A DNA stretch of 6,032 bases from Candidatus Zipacnadia bacterium (GTDB taxonomy: Bacteria > Armatimonadota > Zipacnadia > Zipacnadales > Zipacnadaceae): positions 1 to 6,032 of the forward strand of contig JALGTI010000196.1 in the NCBI GenBank assembly GCA_029821455.1. Direction: 5' to 3'. Both the position numbers and the translations under genes were made by a program. Position 1 is the stretch's first letter. Each line of letters opens with the position of its first letter. Positions 1 through 5,822 of this stretch are shown piece by piece. A model generated the notes under the pieces. The model was not told the origin of the DNA, ran no database searches, and saw nothing but the letters and a program-made list of their open reading frames with translations.

Positions 1-564
1 AACCTGGTGATGCACTACATCAAGCATCCGCGTATCCGTGGCTGCGTCTTTCATAGCCTCCTGCATGGCAGCCACGTGGATGAGGAGATCAAGCGGCCCT
101 TCACCAACTGGGGCTTCAACATGATCGAGTACACCCCGACCCCAAGCATTCCCCACAACTTCATTAGCACTCCGGTCTCCCAGGGCTACCGACTGCTGGA
201 CAAGTTCTGCCACGGTGATTTGATTACTACCGAAAGCTCGACCTGGAACCTGAATGTGGCCGCCGCACGCGACGGCGACACGTTACGGCTGCTGGTGGTT
301 AACCGCACCAGAAACGACGAAGCTTCAGCAAAGAACAATATCGTCAATGCCACACTGGCACTGCCGGAGGGCTGGCAGATCGAGACAGCGACGGCGTACG
401 TCCTCAACAGCGATAGCCTGGCGGACCGCAGTGCAACACCGGGCACCTATGATGATGTCCACGAAATTCTCGTTCATCGTCGAACCCTCAACCTATCCGC
501 TGAGGGGGATTCTGTGCTACAATTCCCGCCGCATTCGGCTACATTGATTGAACTGGTCCTCTAA
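1..564 (+). CDS. Glycoside hydrolase, C-terminal fragment (probably alpha-L-arabinofuranosidase-like)
   Basis: The reading frame is open from base 1 and ends at the TAA at 562-564, leaving 187 residues; the start and catalytic core lie outside the window. The first half (a FHSLLHG segment, then NWGFNMIEYTPTPSIPHNF) looks like the last strands and helices of a TIM-barrel glycosidase. The second half is strand-rich (LRLLVVNRT, IVNATLALPEGW, then FPPHSATLIELVL at the end). That is typical of the beta-sandwich that closes GH51/GH39-type enzymes, where a final 'PPxSxTxIEL' strand is common. Inferred role: removal of arabinose or a similar sugar from plant-type polysaccharides. The exact GH family cannot be fixed without the catalytic glutamates. 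No convincing terminator follows the stop, and a promoter for the next gene seems to lie within its last 50 bases. The family call is moderate to low confidence; the existence of the gene is secure. Confidence 0.6.
   Translation, partial: NLVMHYIKHPRIRGCVFHSLLHGSHVDEEIKRPFTNWGFNMIEYTPTPSIPHNFISTPVSQGYRLLDKFCHGDLITTESSTWNLNVAAARDGDTLRLLVVNRTRNDEASAKNNIVNATLALPEGWQIETATAYVLNSDSLADRSATPGTYDDVHEILVHRRTLNLSAEGDSVLQFPPHSATLIELVL
515..523 (+). promoter_or_regulatory. Extended -10 promoter candidate for the DUF5693-csaB unit
   Basis: TGC followed by TACAAT (518-523) matches the extended -10 form TGnTATAAT with 5 of 6 core bases. No good -35 box lies at 16-18 bases upstream, which is tolerated by extended -10 promoters. 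It lies inside the 3' coding end of the glycoside hydrolase, about 90 bases before the ATG at 614. It has the same TGC-plus-hexamer form as the stronger promoter at 3684-3712, which supports it. The predicted transcription start is near 530. Confidence 0.4.
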
Positions 565-613
565 CCGCACCAGGTTTGCGGCGGTGGGCCATAGTACCAC
601 AGCGGGGACTGAT

Positions 614-2515
614 ATGCTGACCAACCCAGCGTTGCGCTTATTAGTTATCGTTATCACTCTGGCGGGCCTGTTAGCCGTCGGGTATGCCGGGGCGCTGAGA
701 GTCAACGAGGAGGCGGCCAACAACACGGTCGCCCTCGCTGTTGACTATACCGAGGTCGCCCAGGCCGCCGCGCTGTCAGGCATAGACGAGAGCAGGCTCC
801 TCACCCAACTCAAGCAGGCCGGGGCGACTCATGTTGCCATAACGGAGCAGACCTTAGAGCAGGCACTAGGGGAGGTTCCTGGGCCTTGGCCATTGTACCT
901 GCAGCCGCACGTGGAACTTCCAGAGAGCCAGCCCTGGCGTGTTAGCAAAGCGCTCCGGGCCAAACTCCCGGGCGTGTTTTACAAGCAAGCTGGTCGGGCG
1001 GTTGCGAAGGTATCTTCTCCCATCATGCTGATGAGAGATATTGGCGTAGGGTATGACCACCACGTGGAGGTCCTTGCGTGGAAGGCCGGCCTGGCCATCG
1101 TGGCCCGGCCACTTCCGGACTTCGTGCACACACGCCCCAGCGTGGACGCCTCGCTCGACGCCGCAAAGGATACGGAGGCTGACCTGGTGGTGTTCGCCGG
1201 CTCAGAGGTGCTGGGCTACAAAGGCCTGATTGAGTACGTGGCGGCAGGCTTGCAGCAGCGTGGCCTGCAATGGGGTATGATCGAGATAGTGCCCCAGCAG
1301 GGCGAATACAGTCTGGCACGGGCCCTCGACTACAAGCTCATCCGCACCCATTCCATCTCGGCCCAGGAGATGCTGCAGACTTTCATCCCCGACGCGATTC
1401 GGCGCTTCAGCCTGGCTGTACGGGAGCGCAAGGTACGGCTTTGCTATGTGCGGCTGTCGTTCATTGGCGATGACCCGGCCGCCAACAATGTTGACTACGT
1501 AGGCCAGTTGGCTCAAAGGCTTCAGAGTGATGGCTTTACCCTTGGCTCACCTGTGCCGCATGCAGCCATTGGCTTACCGGCTCCGATCAGGGCCATTCTG
1601 GTCGCGGTAGTAGTGGTCGCGGCCTGTATGTTGTATTTGTGTCTGGTAGGCGGCAGGACCAAGGGCTTTGATTGGCTGTTTGCGCTGGTGGCAGCGGGGG
1701 CGGCGTTGCTGAGTGGCCTTCCGTGGGGCGGTGCACTTCTGGCCGCGCTCATCTTCCCGACCCTGGGGGTTTGCAGCCTGCGCCTGCGCGACCATCCCCA
1801 CCCTCGCCCTGCCCTGCGCGGCCTGGGCCTGTTCATAGGCCTTTCCCTCGTCAGTACTCTCGGCGGTCTGATGGTGGCTGCCTTCCTGACTGACCTGCCT
1901 CATCTATCAGGCGTCGAGCTGTTCCGTGGAGTGAAGCTGGCGCAGTTTCTACCTATACTCGTGGTGGCCTTCGTGTTCGCGGCCCGTTCAATGCGGTCAT
2001 ACCGCGAGGTGCGTCTGGAGATGGGAGAGCATTCGGGGCAGTGGCCCGCGCTGCGGGCGGGGATACAGGAGATGCTGGGCTATGCGGTGCGCTACTGGCA
2101 CGTGCTCGCCATTCTATTCGGTGTGGCAGCGGTGGCGATGCTGCTAATGCGGTCGGGCAATGAGCCGCTGCTGCCGGTGCCCGGGCTGGAGGTGAAGCTG
2201 CGGGCGCTGCTTGATAACCTCCTCGGGGTGCGGCCGCGTTCCAAGGAGATATTCTTTGCCCATCCCCTGATGGTGGTCGCGCTCATCTGGCTGGCCAGCG
2301 GCGCGCGGCGCGGGTTGTGGGTAGCTCTGACGGCGGGAATGATCGGGCAGGTTTCCATCATCAACACATTCTGCCACCTGCACACGCCCCTGGTGGTTGC
2401 TCTGACGCGGACCGGCCACGGCTTGTGGATCGGGCTGCTAGGTGGGCTGGTGCTGTGGGCTATCATTCGCATCGCGAGCCGACTCAGCAGCCCACATCCG
2501 GCTTCCGAAGGCTGA
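614..2515 (+). CDS. DUF5693 family polytopic membrane protein
   Basis: A 633-residue protein when started at the ATG at 614. The frame is also open to a TTG at 548, but that start would overlap the upstream gene and place 22 polar residues before the first membrane helix. At 614 a GGGGA (604-608) gives a modest ribosome site. Layout: one N-terminal membrane segment (about residues 8-28), a large extracytoplasmic domain (about 30-322), then eight or so hydrophobic helices between about 324 and 621. The extracytoplasmic part carries VFAGSEVLGY (193-202). A conserved-looking loop, RPRSKEIFFAHP (540-551), lies between late helices. This architecture and these motifs match the DUF5693 family as I know it, commonly found next to csaB in spore-forming and related bacteria. 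No catalytic residues are known. Its position 12 bases before csaB suggests a role in making, flipping or presenting the wall polysaccharide that CsaB pyruvylates; this is inference from context. Confidence 0.75.
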   Translation: MLTNPALRLLVIVITLAGLLAVGYAGALRVNEEAANNTVALAVDYTEVAQAAALSGIDESRLLTQLKQAGATHVAITEQTLEQALGEVPGPWPLYLQPHVELPESQPWRVSKALRAKLPGVFYKQAGRAVAKVSSPIMLMRDIGVGYDHHVEVLAWKAGLAIVARPLPDFVHTRPSVDASLDAAKDTEADLVVFAGSEVLGYKGLIEYVAAGLQQRGLQWGMIEIVPQQGEYSLARALDYKLIRTHSISAQEMLQTFIPDAIRRFSLAVRERKVRLCYVRLSFIGDDPAANNVDYVGQLAQRLQSDGFTLGSPVPHAAIGLPAPIRAILVAVVVVAACMLYLCLVGGRTKGFDWLFALVAAGAALLSGLPWGGALLAALIFPTLGVCSLRLRDHPHPRPALRGLGLFIGLSLVSTLGGLMVAAFLTDLPHLSGVELFRGVKLAQFLPILVVAFVFAARSMRSYREVRLEMGEHSGQWPALRAGIQEMLGYAVRYWHVLAILFGVAAVAMLLMRSGNEPLLPVPGLEVKLRALLDNLLGVRPRSKEIFFAHPLMVVALIWLASGARRGLWVALTAGMIGQVSIINTFCHLHTPLVVALTRTGHGLWIGLLGGLVLWAIIRIASRLSSPHPASEG

Positions 2516-2527
2516 GGCTGTCGCCCT

Positions 2528-3640
2528 ATGCGCATTCTCATCTCCGGCTACTATGGCTTCGGCAATATCGGCGATGAGGCGATACTCGCCGCGACCGTGC
2601 CCGTGCTCAGACAGCGCTGGCCGGGGGCCGAGATATGTGTCCTGTCGGCCAATCCGCAGCAGACGGTAGAGGCCTACGGGATCGAGGCGGCCCGGCGCTG
2701 GTGTCCACGGATCATCTGGCAGGAGTTGCGTAAGGCTGATCTGCTCATATCAGGTGGCGGGGGGCTGCTCCAGGACACTACCAGCCTGCTCTCTCCGCTG
2801 TATTACCTGGGCGTGATGCGTATGGCCCGGGCCGCGCATACGCCCTATGTCATCTTTGGCCAAGGCCTGGGGCCGTTGCATCGTAGCCTGGTTCGCCGGG
2901 CCACACGTAAGTATCTGTCACGCGCGGCTGCCATCACGCTGCGAGACAGCGATTCAGCCGACCTGGCCCGGCGCATCGGCGTGACAGGTAACATTCAGGT
3001 GACCGCGGACCCGGCGGCGCTGCTGAGGCCTTCGCCAGCTTCGCAGATCCAGGGGCTTCTAACCGCTGCGGGTGTGAATCTGACCCGGCCGCTCGTGGGA
3101 ATAACGCTGAGGGCATGGCTGCAAGTGGGGTCGGTGGTGGCAGCGGTAGCGCCCTTGCTGAAGCAAGCCCGGGAGCAGTGGGGCGCTGAGGTGCTACTGA
3201 TTCCGTTCCAGCCAACCGAGGATGTGGCCCTGGCCTGGCGACTGGCTGCCGAAAGCGGCGTGCCAGTGACTATCTTGGAGCGTCTGTCCGACCCACGTGA
3301 TTATGTCGGCATTATTGCCCGCCTGAGGCTGCTGGTCTCGATGCGGCTGCATGGGTTAGTGTTCGCTGCAGCGCAGGCGGTCCCCGCCATCGGCCTGGCC
3401 TACGACCCCAAGGTATTCGCCTTCGCCAGCCAGGCTGAGCAGCCAACTTTCTCCCTGGACGAACTGTCAGCGGATGGCTTGCTGGCAGCAGGTGAACGGG
3501 CGATAGGGGATGCGCAGGCCACAGCCGCCGGCCGCCAGCGGTGCGCCCAACGCCTCCAGCGTGCCGCTATGTGCAACTTTGAGGTGCTCGAGAGGGTACT
3601 GGGAGAACTGCGCCAGCTTTCCAACGCTCGCAGCGCGTAG
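2528..3640 (+). CDS. csaB: Polysaccharide pyruvyl transferase CsaB
   Basis: A 370-residue cytoplasmic enzyme of the polysaccharide pyruvyl transferase family. CsaB is known to transfer pyruvate from phosphoenolpyruvate as a ketal onto an N-acetylhexosamine of the secondary cell-wall polymer, creating the ligand for SLH domains of S-layer proteins. Visible motifs: GYYGFGNIGDEA (7-18) at the N-terminus, SGGGGLLQD (75-83), GQGLGPL (111-117), DPAALL (161-166) and SMRLHGLVFAAAQAVP (271-286) with the R-L-H triad at 273-275, followed by GLAYDPKV. These are the hallmark segments in the expected order, and the length is normal for the family. The ATG at 2528 comes 12 bases after the DUF5693 stop with only a weak GAGG at 2514-2517, so translation is probably coupled. 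The TAG stop is the last three bases of a GTAG that begins a palindromic repeat, so the extreme C-terminus (NARSA) may have been set by that element. No SLH-domain gene is in the window. Confidence 0.93.
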   Translation: MRILISGYYGFGNIGDEAILAATVPVLRQRWPGAEICVLSANPQQTVEAYGIEAARRWCPRIIWQELRKADLLISGGGGLLQDTTSLLSPLYYLGVMRMARAAHTPYVIFGQGLGPLHRSLVRRATRKYLSRAAAITLRDSDSADLARRIGVTGNIQVTADPAALLRPSPASQIQGLLTAAGVNLTRPLVGITLRAWLQVGSVVAAVAPLLKQAREQWGAEVLLIPFQPTEDVALAWRLAAESGVPVTILERLSDPRDYVGIIARLRLLVSMRLHGLVFAAAQAVPAIGLAYDPKVFAFASQAEQPTFSLDELSADGLLAAGERAIGDAQATAAGRQRCAQRLQRAAMCNFEVLERVLGELRQLSNARSA

Positions 3641-3659
3641 GGCAGGCGTCTCGCCTGCC
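3637..3659. repeat. REP-like palindrome with 5' GTAG
   Basis: GTAG (3637-3640) is followed directly by a perfect 8-base inverted repeat, GGCAGGCG (3641-3648) and CGCCTGCC (3652-3659), with a three-base TCT loop. GTAG immediately 5' of a GC-rich hairpin is the known signature of REP sequences associated with RAYT (REP-associated tyrosine) transposases. The sequence also resembles a palindrome I recall as abundant in some uncultured bacterial genomes, where it gives spurious ORFs reading like GRRDACPT. That recollection cannot be tested here. No T-run follows, so it is not a standard intrinsic terminator, although it could shield the csaB mRNA 3' end. Only one copy is visible in the window. Confidence 0.6.
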
Positions 3660-3683
3660 AATGAGCTGGCCGCTTCCGCCATC

Positions 3684-3712
3684 TTGCCCCAGGTAGCTAG
3701 CCGTGCTATACT
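3684..3712 (+). promoter_or_regulatory. Sigma70-type extended -10 promoter for nfu-tal
   Basis: The -35 box TTGCCC (3684-3689, 4 of 6 matches to TTGACA) is separated by an optimal 17 bases from the -10 box TATACT (3707-3712, 5 of 6). The -10 is preceded by TGC, giving an extended -10. The predicted start is near 3719, leaving a leader of about 50 bases before the ATG at 3770. It lies in the only non-coding gap between csaB and nfu. This is the best promoter match in the window. Confidence 0.65.
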
Positions 3713-3756
3713 GTGCCGAGCGCTTCTCCAATAGCCTGCCGGACACAAGCAAGATC

Positions 3757-3762
3757 AGGAGG
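3757..3762 (+). promoter_or_regulatory. Strong ribosome binding site of nfu
   Basis: AGGAGG sits 7 bases before the ATG at 3770 and decides the start. The same frame is open upstream, but earlier starts have no such site. The ten bases ATCAGGAGGT (3754-3763) recur exactly before tal at 4014-4023. Confidence 0.85.
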
Positions 3763-3769
3763 TCATTGT

Positions 3770-4003
3770 ATGAGTATCAGAGAGCAAGTAGAAGAGGCTT
3801 TGCAAGAGATACGGGCCAGGCTCCAATCCCATGGAGGCGATGTCGAACTGGTGGATGTACTGGAGGACGAGGGCATCGTGCAGGTCCGCCTCCAGGGGGC
3901 CTGCAAAGGCTGTCCAATGGCACAGATGACCCTAAGGATGGGCATCGAAGAGACGCTCAAGGAAAACATCTCCGCAGTTAGGGAGGTCCAGGCGGTCGAG
4001 TAA
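3770..4003 (+). CDS. Stand-alone Nfu/NifU C-terminal domain protein
   Basis: A 77-residue single-domain protein. It matches the NifU C-terminal (Nfu) domain: an amphipathic N-terminal helix (IREQVEEALQEIRARLQ), the HGGDVELVDV segment (21-30), the strand GIVQVRLQGAC, and the C-x-x-C pair Cys45/Cys48 in ACKGCPMAQMT, followed by the helix LRMGIEETLKENI. In known Nfu proteins the two cysteines of each monomer bind a [4Fe-4S] cluster at a dimer interface and pass it to target enzymes. The key residues are intact, so this is probably an active cytoplasmic Fe-S carrier. No IscU-like N-terminal or ferredoxin domain is attached, and no suf/isc gene is nearby. The start at 3770 follows an ideal AGGAGG. 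It is 25 bases upstream of the transaldolase gene and shares its transcript. Confidence 0.9.
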   Translation: MSIREQVEEALQEIRARLQSHGGDVELVDVLEDEGIVQVRLQGACKGCPMAQMTLRMGIEETLKENISAVREVQAVE

Positions 4004-4016
4004 TCCACCTTGTATC

Positions 4017-4023
4017 AGGAGGT
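4017..4023 (+). promoter_or_regulatory. Strong ribosome binding site of transaldolase
   Basis: AGGAGGT lies 5 bases before the ATG at 4029 and is complementary to the 16S rRNA 3' end. It forms part of the ten-base sequence shared with the nfu leader, suggesting the two genes are tuned to similar high translation. Confidence 0.8.
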
Positions 4024-4028
4024 AACCA

Positions 4029-4679
4029 ATGAAATTCTTTGTTGACACTGCCAATGTTGACCAGATTCGCCAGGCGGATGCATGGGGCCTGTGCGACGGC
4101 GTGACCACCAACCCGTCGCTGGTAGCCAAGGAGGGCCGGGACTTCCGTGAGGTTATCGAGGAGATTTGCTCAATCACAGACGGACCGGTCAGTGCTGAGG
4201 CTGTCACACTCGAGGCCGAGACCATTGTAGAGGAGGCCCGCGAGCTGTCCAGTTGGGCGCCCAACATCGTTGTGAAGGTCCCGCTCATCCCTGAGGGCAT
4301 CAAGGCGGTGCACATCTGTGCCCAGGAGGGCATCAAGACCAACGTCACCCTTTGCTTCTCGCCGCTGCAGGCCCTGATAGCCGCCAAGGCCGGGGCCAAC
4401 TACATCTCCCCGTTCGTCGGGCGACTGGATGACATTAGCCATGTAGGTATGGACCTCGTCGCCCAGATCAAGCAAATCTATGACAACTATGGCTTCGAGA
4501 CCGAGATTATCGTGGCAAGCGTCCGCAATCCACTTCACGTGGTCGAGGGTGCTATGATGGGCGCTCACATCGCCACGGTTCCCTTCGATGTGCTAGCCAA
4601 GTTCTTCAACCATCCACTGACAGACATCGGGATAGAGAGATTCCTGGCCGACTGGGAGAAGCTCCAGGCAGGCAAGTAG
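4029..4679 (+). CDS. tal: Small (FSA/MipB-type) transaldolase
   Basis: A 216-residue class I aldolase-fold enzyme of the short transaldolase/fructose-6-phosphate aldolase family; the usual length is about 215-220. Visible active-site residues: Asp6 in FFVDTAN, the GVTTNPSLVAK loop (24-34) with Thr26 and Asn28, Glu57 in VSAEAV, the Schiff-base Lys83 in VVKVPL, Asn105 and Thr107 in KTNVTL, Phe129 and Arg132 in SPFVGRLDD, and Ser164/Arg166 in ASVRNP. Glu57 replaces the Gln59 of E. coli FSA, and Phe129 replaces its Tyr131. Both choices are those of true transaldolases, so I infer transfer of dihydroxyacetone between fructose 6-phosphate and erythrose 4-phosphate in the non-oxidative pentose phosphate pathway, rather than aldol cleavage. 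The sequence is close to the Bacillus-type enzyme throughout, including the C-terminal HPLTDIGIERFLADW. It is the second gene after nfu and ends at a terminator. Cytoplasmic, probably a decamer like its relatives. Confidence 0.93.
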   Translation: MKFFVDTANVDQIRQADAWGLCDGVTTNPSLVAKEGRDFREVIEEICSITDGPVSAEAVTLEAETIVEEARELSSWAPNIVVKVPLIPEGIKAVHICAQEGIKTNVTLCFSPLQALIAAKAGANYISPFVGRLDDISHVGMDLVAQIKQIYDNYGFETEIIVASVRNPLHVVEGAMMGAHIATVPFDVLAKFFNHPLTDIGIERFLADWEKLQAGK

Positions 4680-4704
4680 CCGGCAAGTCTCACTTCGCGC
4701 TGCA

Positions 4705-4735
4705 GCGGGTCCAGTCCTGGGCTGGGCCCGCTTTT
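4705..4735 (+). terminator. Intrinsic terminator after transaldolase
   Basis: GCGGGTCCAG (4705-4714) pairs with CTGGGCCCGC (4722-4731) in a 10-base stem with one G-U pair and a seven-base loop (4715-4721). TTTT (4732-4735) and then CTCGT follow. It begins 26 bases after the transaldolase stop. GC-rich stem plus T-run is the classic Rho-independent form and closes the nfu-tal unit. Confidence 0.85.
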
Positions 4736-4757
4736 CTCGTCGGGAGCTGTCCGCAAC

Positions 4758-4785
4758 TTCAAACGCAATCAGATGTCAATATAGA
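4758..4785 (+). promoter_or_regulatory. Weak promoter candidate for the DUF362 gene
   Basis: TTCAAA (4758-4763, 4 of 6 to TTGACA) is 16 bases from TATAGA (4780-4785, 4 of 6 to TATAAT). It lies between the terminator and the gene start at 4824. The preceding terminator means the downstream gene should need its own promoter, but the boxes themselves are only moderate. Confidence 0.3.
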
Positions 4786-4807
4786 CTGTGGGATGAGGGA
4801 TTGCGCT

Positions 4808-4813
4808 GAGGAG
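4808..4813 (+). promoter_or_regulatory. Ribosome binding site supporting the TTG start
   Basis: GAGGAG lies 10 bases before the TTG at 4824, slightly long but workable spacing. An in-frame TGA at 4794-4796 limits upstream extension, and there is no ATG or GTG in frame between it and 4824. The next in-frame ATG (4848) would remove the twin-arginine motif. Confidence 0.6.
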
Positions 4814-4823
4814 TTGTTGCACA

Positions 4824-5822
4824 TTGGACAGGCGTCGGTTCATCAAGATGCTGGGCCTGGGAACGACCGGCCTGGCCGTGAGCCAGACCGCATTTGAAGG
4901 CCTCGCTAATCCCGGCCGGCGGCCAGGCCCGGCCACTGTAGCACTGGCCCGCGCCGACCATGTCTTTCTGGAGGGCGTCTTTGCCCCAGAGTTTGCATAC
5001 CCTGAGGGTAAGATTGACTACGCCTCTATCGAGACGGTCGTTGACGGAGCAATGCAGGCCCTGACCGGAGAGCGCAGGGCTGAGGCTCAGTGGGCCAAAT
5101 ATGTGGGAGGCCAGGATCGGGTCGGCATAATGGTGGATGTGCATCCGCTGCCGGTTCCCATCATCCTGGCGGAATGTATCATTGACCGCCTGATAAAGAC
5201 CGGCATCAAGCAACAGGCGATCTTCGTCTTCGCTGCCGGCGAGCGGGAGCTGTTTGCGGCTGGTTACTCTTTGGACAGAGATCGGCCAGGGGTCAAGGCT
5301 TACGCCACAGACAGCGAAGGTTTCCGCAACGGCTTCTCGCGCCTGGTGTTGGACAGGTGCGATGTGGTAATAAACCTCGCCCGCCTCCGTCCCCACGCAA
5401 CCGTAGGCCTGGCGGGGGCCGTCCATAACCACCTGGCGCTGGTGCCGTCGCCCCAGCGCATTGCCCTGCGTCGCAAGCAGACTGAATTGCCCTCAGCGGC
5501 GGCCCGACCAGTGGCCCGTCACCATGTCAAAGTTCACTTACTGGACACGATGAATCCAGCTTATCAGGTCCCGCCTCCGCCAGGCACAGAATTCCGCTGG
5601 CCTTATGGTGGCCTGCTGGCCTCTGAGGACCCGGTGGCCCTTGATGTCATCGGCAAGCAGATCCTGGAGGCCAAGCGCGCGCAGGTGAAGGGTGAGCCAT
5701 GGCCCCTGGAGCCTGAGCCGGAGTACCTGCGCACAGCTCAGACAGCATACGCCCTCGGTCAGGCCGATCCCGAGCTTATCTCGGTAGTGCGCACAGGTTA
5801 CGCGGGGGACGCATTAATCTAA
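4824..5822 (+). CDS. Tat-exported DUF362 family protein
   Basis: A 332-residue protein starting at a TTG. Residues 3-8 (RRRFIK) form a twin-arginine motif, followed by the hydrophobic stretch MLGLGTTGLAVS and a plausible signal-peptidase site near Ala28, so folded export by the Tat system is likely. The body matches DUF362. CDVVINLARLRPH (179-191) corresponds to the usual 'D-x-[VI]-I-N-x-P-x-x-K-x-H' block, VGLAGAVHNHLALVP (194-208) to 'TGVTGALKNxxGxxP', and YGGLLASEDPVALDVIG (261-277) to the Asp-Pro-Val-Ala-x-Asp block. The C-terminus (PEYLRTAQTAYALGQADPELISVV) also fits. Three lysines common in the family are replaced (Met at 103, Arg at 189, His at 201). No ferredoxin-type cysteine cluster is present. 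Substrate and reaction are unknown; Tat export hints at a cofactor or folding before export. It appears to be its own transcription unit. Family call fairly firm, function unassigned. Confidence 0.75.
   Translation: MDRRRFIKMLGLGTTGLAVSQTAFEGLANPGRRPGPATVALARADHVFLEGVFAPEFAYPEGKIDYASIETVVDGAMQALTGERRAEAQWAKYVGGQDRVGIMVDVHPLPVPIILAECIIDRLIKTGIKQQAIFVFAAGERELFAAGYSLDRDRPGVKAYATDSEGFRNGFSRLVLDRCDVVINLARLRPHATVGLAGAVHNHLALVPSPQRIALRRKQTELPSAAARPVARHHVKVHLLDTMNPAYQVPPPPGTEFRWPYGGLLASEDPVALDVIGKQILEAKRAQVKGEPWPLEPEPEYLRTAQTAYALGQADPELISVVRTGYAGDALI

Noticed and set aside
565..585. Small inverted repeats after the glycoside hydrolase stop
   Set aside because: The stems are only five bases (CCGCA/TGCGG or ACCGC/GCGGT) and there is no T-run, so a terminator is not supported.
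548..613. Upstream TTG extension of the DUF5693 protein
   Set aside because: It would add 22 polar residues before the membrane anchor and overlap the preceding gene, without a ribosome site. The ATG at 614 fits better.
3661..3696. Short frame of 11 codons after the REP-like element
   Set aside because: It lacks a ribosome site, overlaps the promoter -35 box and has no protein character.
4170..4568. A 132-codon open frame on the minus strand
   Set aside because: It is antisense to the transaldolase active-site region and its composition mirrors that gene. No domain is visible.
4676..4695. GTAG at the transaldolase stop followed by AAGT-CTC-ACTT, a possible second REP copy
   Set aside because: The stem is only four bases and separated from GTAG by five bases. 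Similarity to the element at 3637 is too slight and may be chance.
4776..5432. A 218-codon open frame on the minus strand
   Set aside because: It lies fully antisense to the DUF362 gene, whose protein has family motifs and a Tat signal. The antisense product has no recognisable motif and is a product of GC-rich codon use.
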